Positions 33,396 to 42,658 of a stretch of 64,000 bases of DNA are shown here, in pieces. Position numbers and translations under genes: made by a program. Under the pieces are notes generated by a model. The model saw nothing but the letters and a program-made list of their open reading frames with translations, did no database searches and had not been told where the DNA came from. The stretch spans positions 124,001-188,000 of the forward strand of contig CAVQSZ010000033.1 in assembly GCA_963716115.1 (NCBI GenBank), read 5' to 3'. The DNA is from AP-15 sp963716115. Its GTDB lineage: Bacteria > Pseudomonadota > Alphaproteobacteria > ATCC43930 > CGMCC-115725. Numbering within the stretch: position 1 is the first letter of the stretch; the number at the start of each line of letters is the position of its first letter.

Positions 33396-34933
33396 CGATG
33401 CCGCCGGCCGTCGAGTGCCGGGGGCTCGCCAAGAGCTTTGGCGCGGTGCGGGCGAATGACGGGGTCGACCTCGGGGTCGAGCGCGGCAGCGTGCACGGGA
33501 TCATCGGCGAGAACGGCGCCGGCAAATCGACCCTGATGAGCCTGCTCTACGGCCATCTCTCGCCCGATGCCGGCGAGCTCTTGGTGCACGGGCGCAACGT
33601 GCGCTGGCGCTCGCCGAAGGATGCGATCGCCGCCGGGATCGGCATGGTGCATCAGCATTTCGTGCTGGTCGACGCCTTCACGGTGCTGGAAAACCTGCTG
33701 CTCGGCGGCGAGGGCGGCCCGCTGCTGCGCGGCGCGGCGCGGCGGGCGCGGGCCGATCTGGCGCGGCTCGGCCGCGAGCTCGGCCTCGGGCTCGACCCCG
33801 ATGCGGTCGCCGGGACGCTGCCGGTCGGGCTGCGCCAGCGGCTCGAGATCGTCAAGGCGCTGCACCGCGGCGCCGACATCCTGATCCTCGACGAGCCGAC
33901 CGCGGTGCTGACCCCGCAGGAGAGCGCGGGCCTCTTCGCGGTGCTGCGGCGTCTCGCCGGCGAGGGCCGGACGGTGCTGCTGATCACCCATAAATTGCGC
34001 GAGATCGCCGCCGTCACCGACCGGGTCAGCGTGATGCGCGCCGGCCGCGTCGTGGCGACGCTCGACACCGCGGCGAGCGACCCGCGCACGCTCGCCGAGC
34101 TGATGATCGGGCGCCGCCCCCACCCTCCGCCGCCTGCGCCCGCGGCAGAGCGAGGGGAGGGGGCGGGCGCGCCGGCGCTCGAGGTCGCGGCGCTGACCGC
34201 CTCCGGGCTGCGCGGCATCGGCTTTTCGGTCCGCGCCGGCGAGATCGTCGCCATCGCCGGGGTCGCCGGCAACGGCCAGTCGGAGCTGTTGGCGGCGCTC
34301 GCCGGCACGATCCCGATGCGCGGCTCGGTCCGCATCGGCGGGCGCGAGGCGAGCCGCCGCGACGCCGCCGGCCGGCGCGCCCTCGGTCTCGCCCATATCC
34401 CCGAGGACCGCCTCGGCATGGGGCTGATCGTCGAATTCACCGCCGCCGAGAACTTCGTCCTCGGCGACCAGCGCGCGGCGCCCTTCGCCCGCTTCCGGCT
34501 TACGGCGCCGACGGCGATCGCCAGGGCGGCGCGGGCGCGGATGGCGGATTACGATGTGCGCCCGGCCGATCCCGACGCGCCCGCCGGCGCGCTGTCGGGC
34601 GGCAACCAGCAAAAGCTCGTCTGCGCCCGCGAGATGGCGCGTCGGCCATGCCTGCTGCTCGCCGGCCAGCCGACCCGCGGCGTCGACATCGGCGCCGGCG
34701 AGCTGATCCACCGCCGCCTGCGGGAATTGCAGGCGGCGGGGACCGCGATCCTCCTCGTTTCGGCCGATCTCGACGAGATCCGGGCGCTGGCCGACCGCAT
34801 CCTGGTCATCGAGGGCGGGCGGATCGTCGGCGCCCTGCCGCCCGACGCCGGCGACCGCGAGCTCGGCCTGATGATGGGCGGCGCGGCTGCGGCGTCGGCG
34901 CCGCTCAATGGCGCGACATCAGCGCCTTGGTGA
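33392..34933 (+). CDS. BMP-type ABC importer ATPase with two nucleotide-binding domains
   Basis: A 513-residue fused ATPase of the NupO/YufO type. NBD1 has GENGAGKSTLMS (residues ~38-50), the Q-loop in GMVHQHFVLVDAFTV, signature-like VGLRQRLEIV and Walker B ILILDEPTAVL. NBD2 lacks a canonical Walker A Lys (GVAGNGQSELLAAL), has a good LSGGNQQKLV signature and a modified Walker B (LLLAGQPTRGVDIGA), the usual asymmetric arrangement of this family. It overlaps the binding-protein gene by ATGA. After its stop the convergent SDR gene follows directly, so the permease pair is absent from this locus. Confidence 0.9.
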   Translation: MTMPPAVECRGLAKSFGAVRANDGVDLGVERGSVHGIIGENGAGKSTLMSLLYGHLSPDAGELLVHGRNVRWRSPKDAIAAGIGMVHQHFVLVDAFTVLENLLLGGEGGPLLRGAARRARADLARLGRELGLGLDPDAVAGTLPVGLRQRLEIVKALHRGADILILDEPTAVLTPQESAGLFAVLRRLAGEGRTVLLITHKLREIAAVTDRVSVMRAGRVVATLDTAASDPRTLAELMIGRRPHPPPPAPAAERGEGAGAPALEVAALTASGLRGIGFSVRAGEIVAIAGVAGNGQSELLAALAGTIPMRGSVRIGGREASRRDAAGRRALGLAHIPEDRLGMGLIVEFTAAENFVLGDQRAAPFARFRLTAPTAIARAARARMADYDVRPADPDAPAGALSGGNQQKLVCAREMARRPCLLLAGQPTRGVDIGAGELIHRRLRELQAAGTAILLVSADLDEIRALADRILVIEGGRIVGALPPDAGDRELGLMMGGAAAASAPLNGATSAPW

Positions 34934-35697
34934 TCGGCAAGCGTGATTCCGTGCGGCGCAAAGCGGCCGCCGAACGACAATATCCGGTTGGCGAGGCCGG
35001 CGACCGCCACCCGGCGCCCGCGCTTGCAGGCGCGCCAGCCGATGCGCGCGACGGCGGCGGCGCTCATCATCGGCCGCAGCGGGCCGGTCGGCGCCGCCGG
35101 GCCGACGCCGGCGATTGCGAAGAAATCGGTGGCGGTGGCGCCGGGGCACAGCGTGGTGACGGTGACGCCGGTCCCGCGCAATTCCCAGGCGATCGCCTCG
35201 CCAAGGCTGAGCACATAGGCCTTGGTCGCGAAATAGACCGCCATCCCCGGGCCCGGCTGAAAGGCGGCGGTCGAGGCCACCAGCAGGACCCGGCCGCGGC
35301 CGCGGGCGACCATGCCGGGCAGCAGCAGCCGGGTCAGCTCGGTCAACGCGACGATGTTGACGTTGAGCATCTCGCCGACCCGCACCGGGTCCGATTGGTC
35401 GAAGCGCCCGGCGCCGCCGAGCCCGGCATTGGCGACCAGCACGTCGATAGCGAGGCCGCGGGTCTCGATCGCGTCGGCCAGCCCGGCCGCGGCGCCGGGC
35501 CGGGCGAGGTCGGCGGCGATCACTTCCACGCCCGCGCCCCGGGCGGCAAGCTCGGCGGCCAGCGCCTGCATCGGCTCGGTGCGGCGCGCGGTCAGCACCA
35601 GGTCGTGGCCGTCACGGGCCAGCTCGCGGGCGAGCTCGGCGCCGATCCCGCTCGACGCGCCGGTGACCAGGGCGAGCGGCCGGGCGGGGCTGGTCAC
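34905..35697 (-). CDS. Short-chain dehydrogenase/reductase (one frameshift near the end)
   Basis: A ~263-residue SDR. The NAD(P)-binding TGASSGIGAELARELA (near residue 12), NAG (VANAGLGGAG), the catalytic Ser in VASTAAF and YFATK (Tyr-x3-Lys, near 153) are intact. GTG at 35697 overlaps the amidohydrolase stop (GTGA). Near the C-terminus, after RFAPH, the frame runs into the neighbouring gene unless one base is removed from the GG around 34951-34958; then it ends ESRLPITKALMSRH with a stop at 34905, a normal SDR length. The 3' end overlaps the convergent ABC ATPase gene by 29 nt. Confidence 0.82.
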
Positions 35698-36930
35698 CGG
35701 CGCGCCGGCAGGCGGCTCGCGACGATCCTGCCGCCCTTGACGACCAGCGCGATGCGCGCCGGGTCCTGGAGAATCGCCACGTCGGCCAGCGGGTCGCCGT
35801 CGACGACGACCAGATCGGCGAGCCTGCCTTTTTCGACGATGCCGAGGTCGTGGCCGCGGCCGATGCATTCGGCGGCCCAGCCGGTCGCGGCGCGCAGCGC
35901 CTGCAAGGGGGTCATGCCGGCCTTGACGAGGCAGGCGATCTCCAGCGCGTTCGCCGGGTGGCCGTGCCCGCCGGCGTCGGTGCCGGCGGCGATCTTGACC
36001 CCGGCGGCGAGCGCCCGGCGCAGGCTCAGCGCATGATGCTCCTCGAGGTCCTTGGCCCGCTCGCGGATGTGCGGCAGCGCCGATTTGCGGTGGTAGTCGT
36101 AGACCGCGAAGGTCGGCACGAAGAAGATGCCGCGGCTGCGCCATTTTGTCGAGGAGCTCGGGCGCCTCGTCGAGATAGCAGCCGTGGTCGATCGAATCGA
36201 CGCCGGCCTCGACGGCGATGCGCAGCCCCCTGCCGCCGAGCGCGTGGCACATCACGCGGCGGTCGAGCGCATGCGCCTCCTCGACCAGCGCCTGCATCTC
36301 GTCGAGGTTGAAGGCGCCGTCGCGCGGCCCGTGCTCCGGGCGCGAGCTGGCGCCGCCGGTGGTGGCGCATTTGATCACGTCGGCCCCGGCCCGCACCACG
36401 CGGCGGACGACCGGCCGGACATCGGCCAGCGAATTGACGACGCCATCGGGCAAGAGCGGGTCGGTCGGCACGCAGCACGAAAAGCCGGACGGGCTCACCC
36501 GGTCGCCGATGCCGCCGATCGGCGAGACGATGACCAGCGAGACGACGAGCCGCGGCCCGGCGACGAGGCCCTCGTCGATCGCCCGCTTGAAGCCGGCGTC
36601 GAGACCGGCGGCGTCGCGGATCGTGGTGTAGCCGGCGGCGAGCGTGTCGGCGAGAACCTTGGCGGTGCGCAGGGTGCGCGTGCTCTGCGGCTCGTCGATC
36701 CCCCAGCGTCGCGCGAGGTCATAGCCGTGCATCGCCAGATGGTCGTGGCAGTCGATCAGGCCGGGCAGCACCGTCATGCCCGAAACGTCGACGATTTCGG
36801 CGTCGTCGGGCCAGCCCGCGCCCGAGGTCGACACCGCCTCGATCCGCTGATCGCGAACCACGACCGCGGCCGCCGCCACCGGGCCGGCGCCGGTCCCGTC
36901 GATCAGCCTTCCCCCCGTCAACACCAGCAT
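35694..36930 (-). CDS. Metal-dependent amidohydrolase (one frameshift)
   Basis: A ~411-residue amidohydrolase of the imidazolonepropionase/Xaa-Pro dipeptidase-related group. The N-terminal part has LTGGRLIDGTG, the H-x-H metal site in LPGLIDCHDHLAMHGY (near residue 60), VIKCATTGGASSRPEHGP with the metal-bridging Lys, and MCHALGGRGL. The frame breaks after LLDKMAQ at about 36135; removing one base of a CC gives RGIFFVPTFAVYDYHRKSA and continues with the metal Asp in AAGTDAGGHGHPA and the C-terminal ADLVVVDGDPL. The ATG at 36930 has AGGGAGG 6 nt upstream. It is co-transcribed with the overlapping SDR. Substrate unknown. Confidence 0.85.
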
Positions 36931-37035
36931 CGGCATCCTCCCTTGGCGGCCGGCCGATTAAGCCCAACCCCGCGCGGATCGGCAATGCGCAAAGCGCCGG
37001 CCCCAGCGCCCATCCGGCGGCGCCCCCGAAGCCCT

Positions 37036-37888
37036 TCACTCGATCGGGAAGCGGGCGGCGACGATGCAGTTTTCGAGGATGCCGCGGCCGCGGTCGGGCA
37101 GGTGGCGCTCGCGGGCGAAGCGGTCGTGGATTTCGCCGACCGCCTCGGGACCGACCCCGGCGGCGGTCGGGACATATTGCACAAGGTTGTCGTGAAAGCC
37201 GCGGCGGGTCACAAAAATCGGCTCGAGCCCGCGGGCGCGCCCGACCGCAGAGAGCGAGTCGGCCATCGGCCTCACGGCCGGGTTGACGGCGAAATCCGCC
37301 CAATTGACGGCGAGGCAGCCGCCGGGCGAGAGCGCGTCGAGGCAGCGGCCCCAGAAGGCCTCGTCGCTCACGGCCGGGCCCGCGGCGTCGTAGAGGTCGA
37401 CCAGGATCGCGTCGAAGCCGCCGCCGGTCGCCGGCCAGATAGCGCTGCGCGGTGTCGTGCACGACCGGCTGGGTCAGGTAGAACCAGCGCCGCGCGAGGC
37501 CGATCACGATCTCGTCGGCCTCGACGATGGTCGGCGCGCAATCGGGCACGTAGGCCCGAATAAAGCGCAGCATCGCGGCCCCGCCGAGGCCGAGCAGCAG
37601 CGCGTTGACCGGCCGCGGGGTCATCCCCAGGGCCAGCGACATCAGCCGCTCGTAGTGAAAGACGAGGCGCGCCGGGTAGAGCAGGTCCATGCTCGACTGC
37701 TCGGTCACCTGCATCCCGCCGCCGAACGAGCCCAGGGTCCGGTAATGCCTCATCCCGCGGTCGAAATCGATGACGAACACCGGGGCCCCGAAAGTGTCGG
37801 CGCGGCGCAGCAGCCGGATCCGCGAATCGCCGCCGAAATAATCGAGGATGAAACGCCGCAGGCGCTCGTCGCCGGGGTCGGTGATCAT
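37036..37888 (-). CDS. Spermidine synthase-like methyltransferase-fold protein (one frameshift)
   Basis: A ~283-residue protein of the spermidine synthase-like family. FVIDFDRGMRHYRTLGSFGG, MDLLYPARLVFHYERLMSL and LLLGLGGAAMLRFIRAYVP (cofactor loop, near residue 105) with VEADEIVIGLARRWF are typical. After RYLAGD the frame breaks near 37427; removing one C of CC restores GGGFDAILVDLYDAAGP and WADFAVNP through to the stop at 37036. Whether it makes polyamines or is one of the many uncharacterised relatives is open, since the catalytic Asp/Tyr set was not resolved. ATG 37888 lies 12 nt after the DUF2161 gene. Confidence 0.8.
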
Positions 37889-37900
37889 CGCGGCGCCGAT

Positions 37901-38677
37901 CTACGCGGCGCCGGGGAGCGCGGCCAGCGCTTCGGCGAAGCGGGCGAGCGCCGCGCGGCCGTCGCCGGTCAGCGCGTAGGTGCCGCGCTCGATCCTCTCG
38001 AACCAGCCGTAGACGTTGCGCTGCATGATCCGGGCGGCGCGCGGCACGTCGGCGGCGGCCCGCAGCGCCGCGACCCGCAGCGGCCCGCGGTGAGCGAGAG
38101 CGCGCACGCAGCGCAGCGCGTCCTGGCGGTAGGCGGTGACGATCGGCACGCCCGCGACCCCGCCGACATTGGCGTCGCCGGTGCGGCGGGCGAACTCGTC
38201 GGCGAGGCGCAATGCCTTGAGCGGCGCCTTGCGCGGCCGGTAGGGGGCCGGCTCCTCGACGATCTCGACGCGCCGCCGGCCGTCGCCGACCAGGATCAGC
38301 CCCAGCCCGAGCCGCCGGCACAGCCTGCGGACCGGGGCGCTGTCCGGGGCGAGCCGGCGCGCTCGCCGAGAGTCGGGGCGCGGCACCGCGAGATAGACCC
38401 GCTCGCTCAGCGCCAGCCGGTCGACGCCCTGCAGCAGCAGGGACAGATTGAAGCGCCGTTTCAGCTCGACGATGACCAGGGCCTCGCCGCCGCGCCGGGC
38501 TACGAGGTCGCAGCCCCGCACCTCGGCCTTGACCTCGTAGCCGCGGCGTTCGAGAAAATCCTTGAGCGGCGCGTAAAGGGCTGCCTCGGCCGCAGGCGGC
38601 GCGGCGCGGGACGCGGTGTCGTCGGCTCGGGTCACGCGCCGCAGTAGTAGCGATACGGCCGATGATTTCAAGCACAT
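37901..38677 (-). CDS. DUF2161 protein (PD-(D/E)XK-type predicted nuclease)
   Basis: A 258-residue protein of the DUF2161 family. YAPLKDFLERRGYEVKAEV, then GCDLVARRGGEALVIVELKR gives the PD-(D/E)XK-like pattern (Asp in CDLVA, Glu-x-Lys in VELK), and a C-terminal winged-helix-like part (VYGWFERIERGTYALTGDG) follows. The biological role is unknown. The start is uncertain: ATG 38677 has a weak GCGGGCG site; GTG 38635 is an alternative giving 244 residues. It is divergent from maeB. Confidence 0.8.
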   Translation of the reverse strand: MCLKSSAVSLLLRRVTRADDTASRAAPPAAEAALYAPLKDFLERRGYEVKAEVRGCDLVARRGGEALVIVELKRRFNLSLLLQGVDRLALSERVYLAVPRPDSRRARRLAPDSAPVRRLCRRLGLGLILVGDGRRRVEIVEEPAPYRPRKAPLKALRLADEFARRTGDANVGGVAGVPIVTAYRQDALRCVRALAHRGPLRVAALRAAADVPRAARIMQRNVYGWFERIERGTYALTGDGRAALARFAEALAALPGAA

Positions 38678-38742
38678 CGGCGCCCGCGATAGGCTACAAG
38701 ACCGACCCGGCGACGCCGATTTTCGAGGGAGCGGCCAGAAGC

Positions 38743-41010
38743 ATGGACACCGGCACCATTCGCGCGACCGAAGACGAGGCCCTGTTGTTTCACGCCAGCG
38801 GCCGGCCCGGCAAGCTGTCGATCGCGCCGCATAAGCCGCTCGTGACGCAGCGCGACCTGTCGCTCGCCTATTCGCCGGGCGTGGCCTTCCCGTGCCTGCA
38901 CATCCAGCGCCAGCCGGGCACGGTCTTCGACTACACCTCGAAGGGCAATTTCGTCGCGGTGATCTCGAACGGCACCGCGGTGCTCGGGCTCGGCGACCTC
39001 GGCGCGCTGGCGGCGAAGCCGGTGATGGAGGGCAAATGCGCGCTCTTCAAGCGCTTTGCCGACATCGATTCGATCGATCTGGAGATCGACACCCGCGACG
39101 TCGACGAGTTCGTCAACTGCGTGCGCTTCCTGCACCCCTCGTTCGGCGGCATCAATCTCGAGGACATCAAGGCGCCGGAGTGCTTCATCATCGAGCAGCG
39201 GCTGCGCGAGCTCCTCGACATCCCGGTGTTTCACGACGACCAGCACGGCACCGCGATCATCGCCGCCGCGGGGCTCCTCAACGCGCTGCACCTGACGGGC
39301 CGCACGATCGAAGAGGCGAGGATGGTGGTCAACGGCGCAGGCGCCGCCTCGATCGCCTGCGTCGAGCTCCTGAAGACGATGGGGCTGCCGCCCGATAACG
39401 TCGTCCTCTGCGACACCAGGGGCGTCATCTGGCGCGGCCGAACCGAGGGCATGAACCAGTGGAAGTCGGCGCACGCAGTCGAGACCCGGGCGCGCACCCT
39501 CGCCGAGGCGATGGAAGGCGCCGACGTCTTTTTCGGGCTCTCGGCCAAGGGGGCGGTCGACCGGGCGATGGTGCGCTCGATGGCCGACAGGCCGATCGTC
39601 TTCGCGATGGCCAACCCCGACCCGGAGATCACCCCGGAGGAGGTGCGCGCCGTGCGCTCGGACGCGATCGTCGCCACCGGCCGGTCCGACTATCCCAACC
39701 AGGTCAACAACGTCCTCGGCTTTCCGTACATCTTCCGCGGCGCCCTCGACGTGCGCGCCTCGACGATCAACGACGCGATGAAGATCGCCGCCGCCGAGGC
39801 GCTGGCCAGGCTCGCCCGCGAGGATGTGCCGGACGAGGTTGCCGCCGCCTATTCCGGCGAGCGCATGACCTATGGGCCGGACTACATCATTCCCGCACCC
39901 TTCGATCCGCGGCTCATATGGGCGGTGCCGTCGGCGGTGGCCAAGGCGGCGATGGATTCGGGCGTCGCGCGCAAGCCGATCGTCGACATGGAGGCCTATA
40001 AGCGCACCCTGCGCGGCCGCCTCGACCCGACCGCGGCCGGGCTCGAGCAGATCTTCGAGCGGGTGCGCGCCGAGCCCAAGCGCGTCGTCTTCGCCGAGGG
40101 CGAGGAGGAAAAGACGATCCGCGCCGCGCTGTTGTTCGCCGGCAGCGGCTACGGCACGCCGGTGCTGGTCGGCCGCGAGGACCGGATCAACGCGACGATG
40201 TCGGCGATGGGGCTGAGCTCGCCCGAGGGGCTCGAAATTCACAATGCGCGATTGTCGGACCAGAACCGCCGCTACACCGATCTTCTCTACGAGCGCCAGC
40301 AGCGCCACGGCATGCTCTACCGCGACTGCCAGCGCATGGTGAACCAGGACCGCAACGTCTTCGCCGCCTGCATGGTCGCGTGCGGCGACGCCGACGCGAT
40401 GGTGACCGGGGTCACGCGCAACTCGTTCGACGCGCTCGATGAGGTTTCGCGGGTGATCGCGCCGCGACCGGGCTCGGTCCTGTTCGGCCTGACCGTGCTG
40501 CTCGCCCCCGAACGCACCGTGCTGATCGCCGACACGCTGGTCCACGAGGCGCCGAGCCCGGCCGAGCTCGCCGACATCGCGATCCAGGCGGCTGCGAAAG
40601 CGCACCAGCTCGGCCTCACGCCGCGGGTGGCGCTGTTGTCGTACTCGAATTTCGGCAATCCGATGGGCAAGGACGGGCAGCGCGTTCGCGATGCGGTGGC
40701 GCTGCTCGACCAGCGCGGGGTCGGCTTCGAATACGACGGCGAGATGAGCGCCGACGTCGCGCTCGACGAGCGGCTGATGCGCCAGCTCTACCCGTTCTGC
40801 CGCCTCGGCGGCCCGGCCAACGTCCTGGTGATGCCCGAACTGCACAGCGCCAACATCGCCGCCAAGCTGCTGCCGCGGCTCGGCGGCGGCGCCGCGGTCG
40901 GGCCGCTGCTGCTCGGCCTCGCGCACCCGGTCCAGATCGTCAATATCGGGGCGACCGTCTCGGATCTGGTCAACCTCGCCGCGCTGTCGGCGCACGACGC
41001 GATCCGCTGA
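38743..41010 (+). CDS. maeB: NADP-dependent malic enzyme with phosphotransacetylase domain
   Basis: A 755-residue enzyme that decarboxylates malate to pyruvate, making NADPH. The malic domain has YSPGVAFPCLHI, the catalytic Lys region FVAVISNGTAVLGLGDLGA, DIKAPECF and FHDDQHGTAII; the Rossmann part has VVNGAGAASIACVELL (near residue 195). The C-terminal ~320 residues are a phosphotransacetylase-like domain (VFAEGEEEKTIRAA, VTGVTRNSF, LLSYSNFGNP), which in MaeB proteins is regulatory. ATG 38743 fits the family start; an ATG at 38662 adds an unlikely N-terminal extension. Length is typical. Confidence 0.94.
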   Translation: MDTGTIRATEDEALLFHASGRPGKLSIAPHKPLVTQRDLSLAYSPGVAFPCLHIQRQPGTVFDYTSKGNFVAVISNGTAVLGLGDLGALAAKPVMEGKCALFKRFADIDSIDLEIDTRDVDEFVNCVRFLHPSFGGINLEDIKAPECFIIEQRLRELLDIPVFHDDQHGTAIIAAAGLLNALHLTGRTIEEARMVVNGAGAASIACVELLKTMGLPPDNVVLCDTRGVIWRGRTEGMNQWKSAHAVETRARTLAEAMEGADVFFGLSAKGAVDRAMVRSMADRPIVFAMANPDPEITPEEVRAVRSDAIVATGRSDYPNQVNNVLGFPYIFRGALDVRASTINDAMKIAAAEALARLAREDVPDEVAAAYSGERMTYGPDYIIPAPFDPRLIWAVPSAVAKAAMDSGVARKPIVDMEAYKRTLRGRLDPTAAGLEQIFERVRAEPKRVVFAEGEEEKTIRAALLFAGSGYGTPVLVGREDRINATMSAMGLSSPEGLEIHNARLSDQNRRYTDLLYERQQRHGMLYRDCQRMVNQDRNVFAACMVACGDADAMVTGVTRNSFDALDEVSRVIAPRPGSVLFGLTVLLAPERTVLIADTLVHEAPSPAELADIAIQAAAKAHQLGLTPRVALLSYSNFGNPMGKDGQRVRDAVALLDQRGVGFEYDGEMSADVALDERLMRQLYPFCRLGGPANVLVMPELHSANIAAKLLPRLGGGAAVGPLLLGLAHPVQIVNIGATVSDLVNLAALSAHDAIR

Positions 41011-41038
41011 CCGCGAGGGGCGCCCCGATGGCCGCGGT

Positions 41039-42470
41039 GTGATCGGGCGGCGCGCCAACGCCTTGCGCCGCCTTCCGAGGCCGGCCGTTTCGGCCTCGGC
41101 GCCGGGGCTCCTGGTTCTTGCCTCTCTTGTCGCGACAGGGAACCTAGCGCTCGCGACGGCGCTTATCGGCGGTGCCGCGGTTCTGGCGCTCGGCTGCCTG
41201 ATTGCGTGGCGACACGCAATTGCGATCGTCGCGGCGCGCGAGGAAATGGACGGGTTGGGCCGCGGCGACGAGGCGCCGTCGGCGTCGACCGCGCAGCGGA
41301 TCGGGCGCGGGTTGAGCCCGGCGGCGAAGGAATTGTGGTTCGCGGCCGTTCGCGCCGCGCGGGCCTGGCGCGAGCGGCTCGGCGCCGCCGAGGCGCGCGC
41401 CGCGGCCGCCGAGGCGGTCATCGCCGCCGTGCCCGACCCGCTGATCCTGATCGACGAGCGGCGGCGGATCGTCGGCGCCAATGCCGCAGGCGGCGGCGTT
41501 CGCCGGTGCGAGCGCCGCGCCGCGCGACCTCGCCGCCGCGCTGCGCAACCCCGCGGTGCTGGCGGCGGCGGATGCGGTGCTGCGCGGGGAAGCGGCGCGT
41601 GTGGTTGAGTTCACTCTCGCGGCTCCGATCGAGCGCCAGCTGCGCGCCCGATTCGCGCGCATCGACCAGCCGCAGCCCGACGGCGCCGTCGCTGTGCTGG
41701 CCTTGCACGATGTCACCGAATTGAAGCGGGCCGAGCAGATGCGCGCCGACTTCATCGCCAATGCGAGCCACGAGCTGCGCACCCCGCTCGCCAGCCTGAC
41801 GGGTTTCATCGAGACGCTGCGCGGCCCGGCCCGCGACGACGAGGAGGCGCGCGAGCGGTTTCTCGCGATCATGCACGCCCAGGCCGGGCGCATGACGCGT
41901 CTCGTCGAGGATCTGCTTTCGCTTTCGCGCATCGAATTGAACGAGCATGTGATGCCGCAAGGCTCCGTCGCGTTGGGGCCGCTGCTGCGCCATCTCGCCG
42001 ATGCGCTCGAATTGCGCGCCGGCGAGCGCGGCATGCGGATCCGCCTCGTGCTGCCGCCCGATCTGCCGGAGGTGCCCGCCGACCGCGACGAGCTGATCCA
42101 GCTCTTCCAGAACCTGCTCGACAATGCGATCAAATACGGCCGCATCGAGACCGAGATCGCGGTCGAGGCCGCGCTCGTCCGGCGCCGAGCCCCGGAAGGC
42201 GATCGGGATGTGGCGCCGTTCGTATCGGTGGCGGTGCGCGACCACGGCGACGGCATCCCGCGCGAGCATCTGCCGCGGCTGACCGAACGGTTCTACCGGG
42301 TCGACACCGCCCGCTCGCGCGAGATGGGCGGCACCGGGCTCGGGCTGGCGATCGTCAAGCACATCGTCAGCCGCCACCGCGGCTTTCTCGAAATCGACAG
42401 CATGCTCGGCGTCGGTTCGGCGTTCACTGTCTTCCTGCACTGTCATAATTCTGCAACGGATGTGTCATAA
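41039..42470 (+). CDS. phoR: Phosphate sensor histidine kinase PhoR (one frameshift)
   Basis: A ~476-residue membrane sensor kinase. Two hydrophobic segments lie in the first 60 residues (APGLLVLASLVATGNLALAT, ALIGGAAVLALGCLIAW). A PAS-like region (VIAAVPDPLILIDERRRIV) leads to a frame break near 41490; removing one G gives NAAAAAFAGA and continues. HisKA has the phospho-His in ANASHELRTPLASL; the ATPase has NLLDNAIKYG, DHGDGIP, FYRVD and GGTGLGLAIVKHIV. It phosphorylates PhoB under phosphate limitation. GTG 41039 is the best start; an ATG at 41028 runs into TGA after four codons. Its last 30 nt contain a Pho box for pstS. Confidence 0.87.
42440..42468 (+). promoter_or_regulatory. Pho box (PhoB binding site) upstream of pstS
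   Basis: Three 7-mers at an exact 11-bp period: CTGTCAT (42440-42446), CTGCAAC (42451-42457) and GTGTCAT (42462-42468), separated by AT-containing 4-mers. The consensus Pho-box half-site is CTGTCAT. It overlaps the 3' end and stop codon of phoR and lies about 190 nt upstream of pstS, on the same strand, so it should activate pstSCAB-phoU-phoB when PhoB is phosphorylated. Confidence 0.85.
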
Positions 42471-42544
42471 AAGCTTTGTTCATGGTGGTTAAGGTCTACG
42501 CGGCCCGGGTGAAAGGAACCAGGCGGTTAATGCCGTTCTTGTCT

Positions 42545-42562
42545 TCCCGGCGAAGGCCGGGA
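42545..42562. repeat. REP-type hairpin in the pstS leader
   Basis: TCCCGGC (42545-42551), GAAG loop, GCCGGGA (42556-42562), then 'cccatttctgccg'. It is the same dispersed palindrome as at 5215-5232. It lies between the Pho box and pstS and would be part of the leader mRNA. Confidence 0.6.
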
Positions 42563-42658
42563 CCCATTTCTGCCGTGGATACCGGCCTCTGCCGGCATGA
42601 CGAGGTAGGGGACCAACTCGTCGGAACGCTATTCGCTAGGGTCAGCCCTAACTTGCCG

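Noticed and set aside
38668..41481. A 937-codon open frame antisense to maeB
   Set aside because: It is arginine/alanine/histidine-rich low-information sequence lying opposite a canonical malic enzyme; long antisense frames are expected at this GC content.
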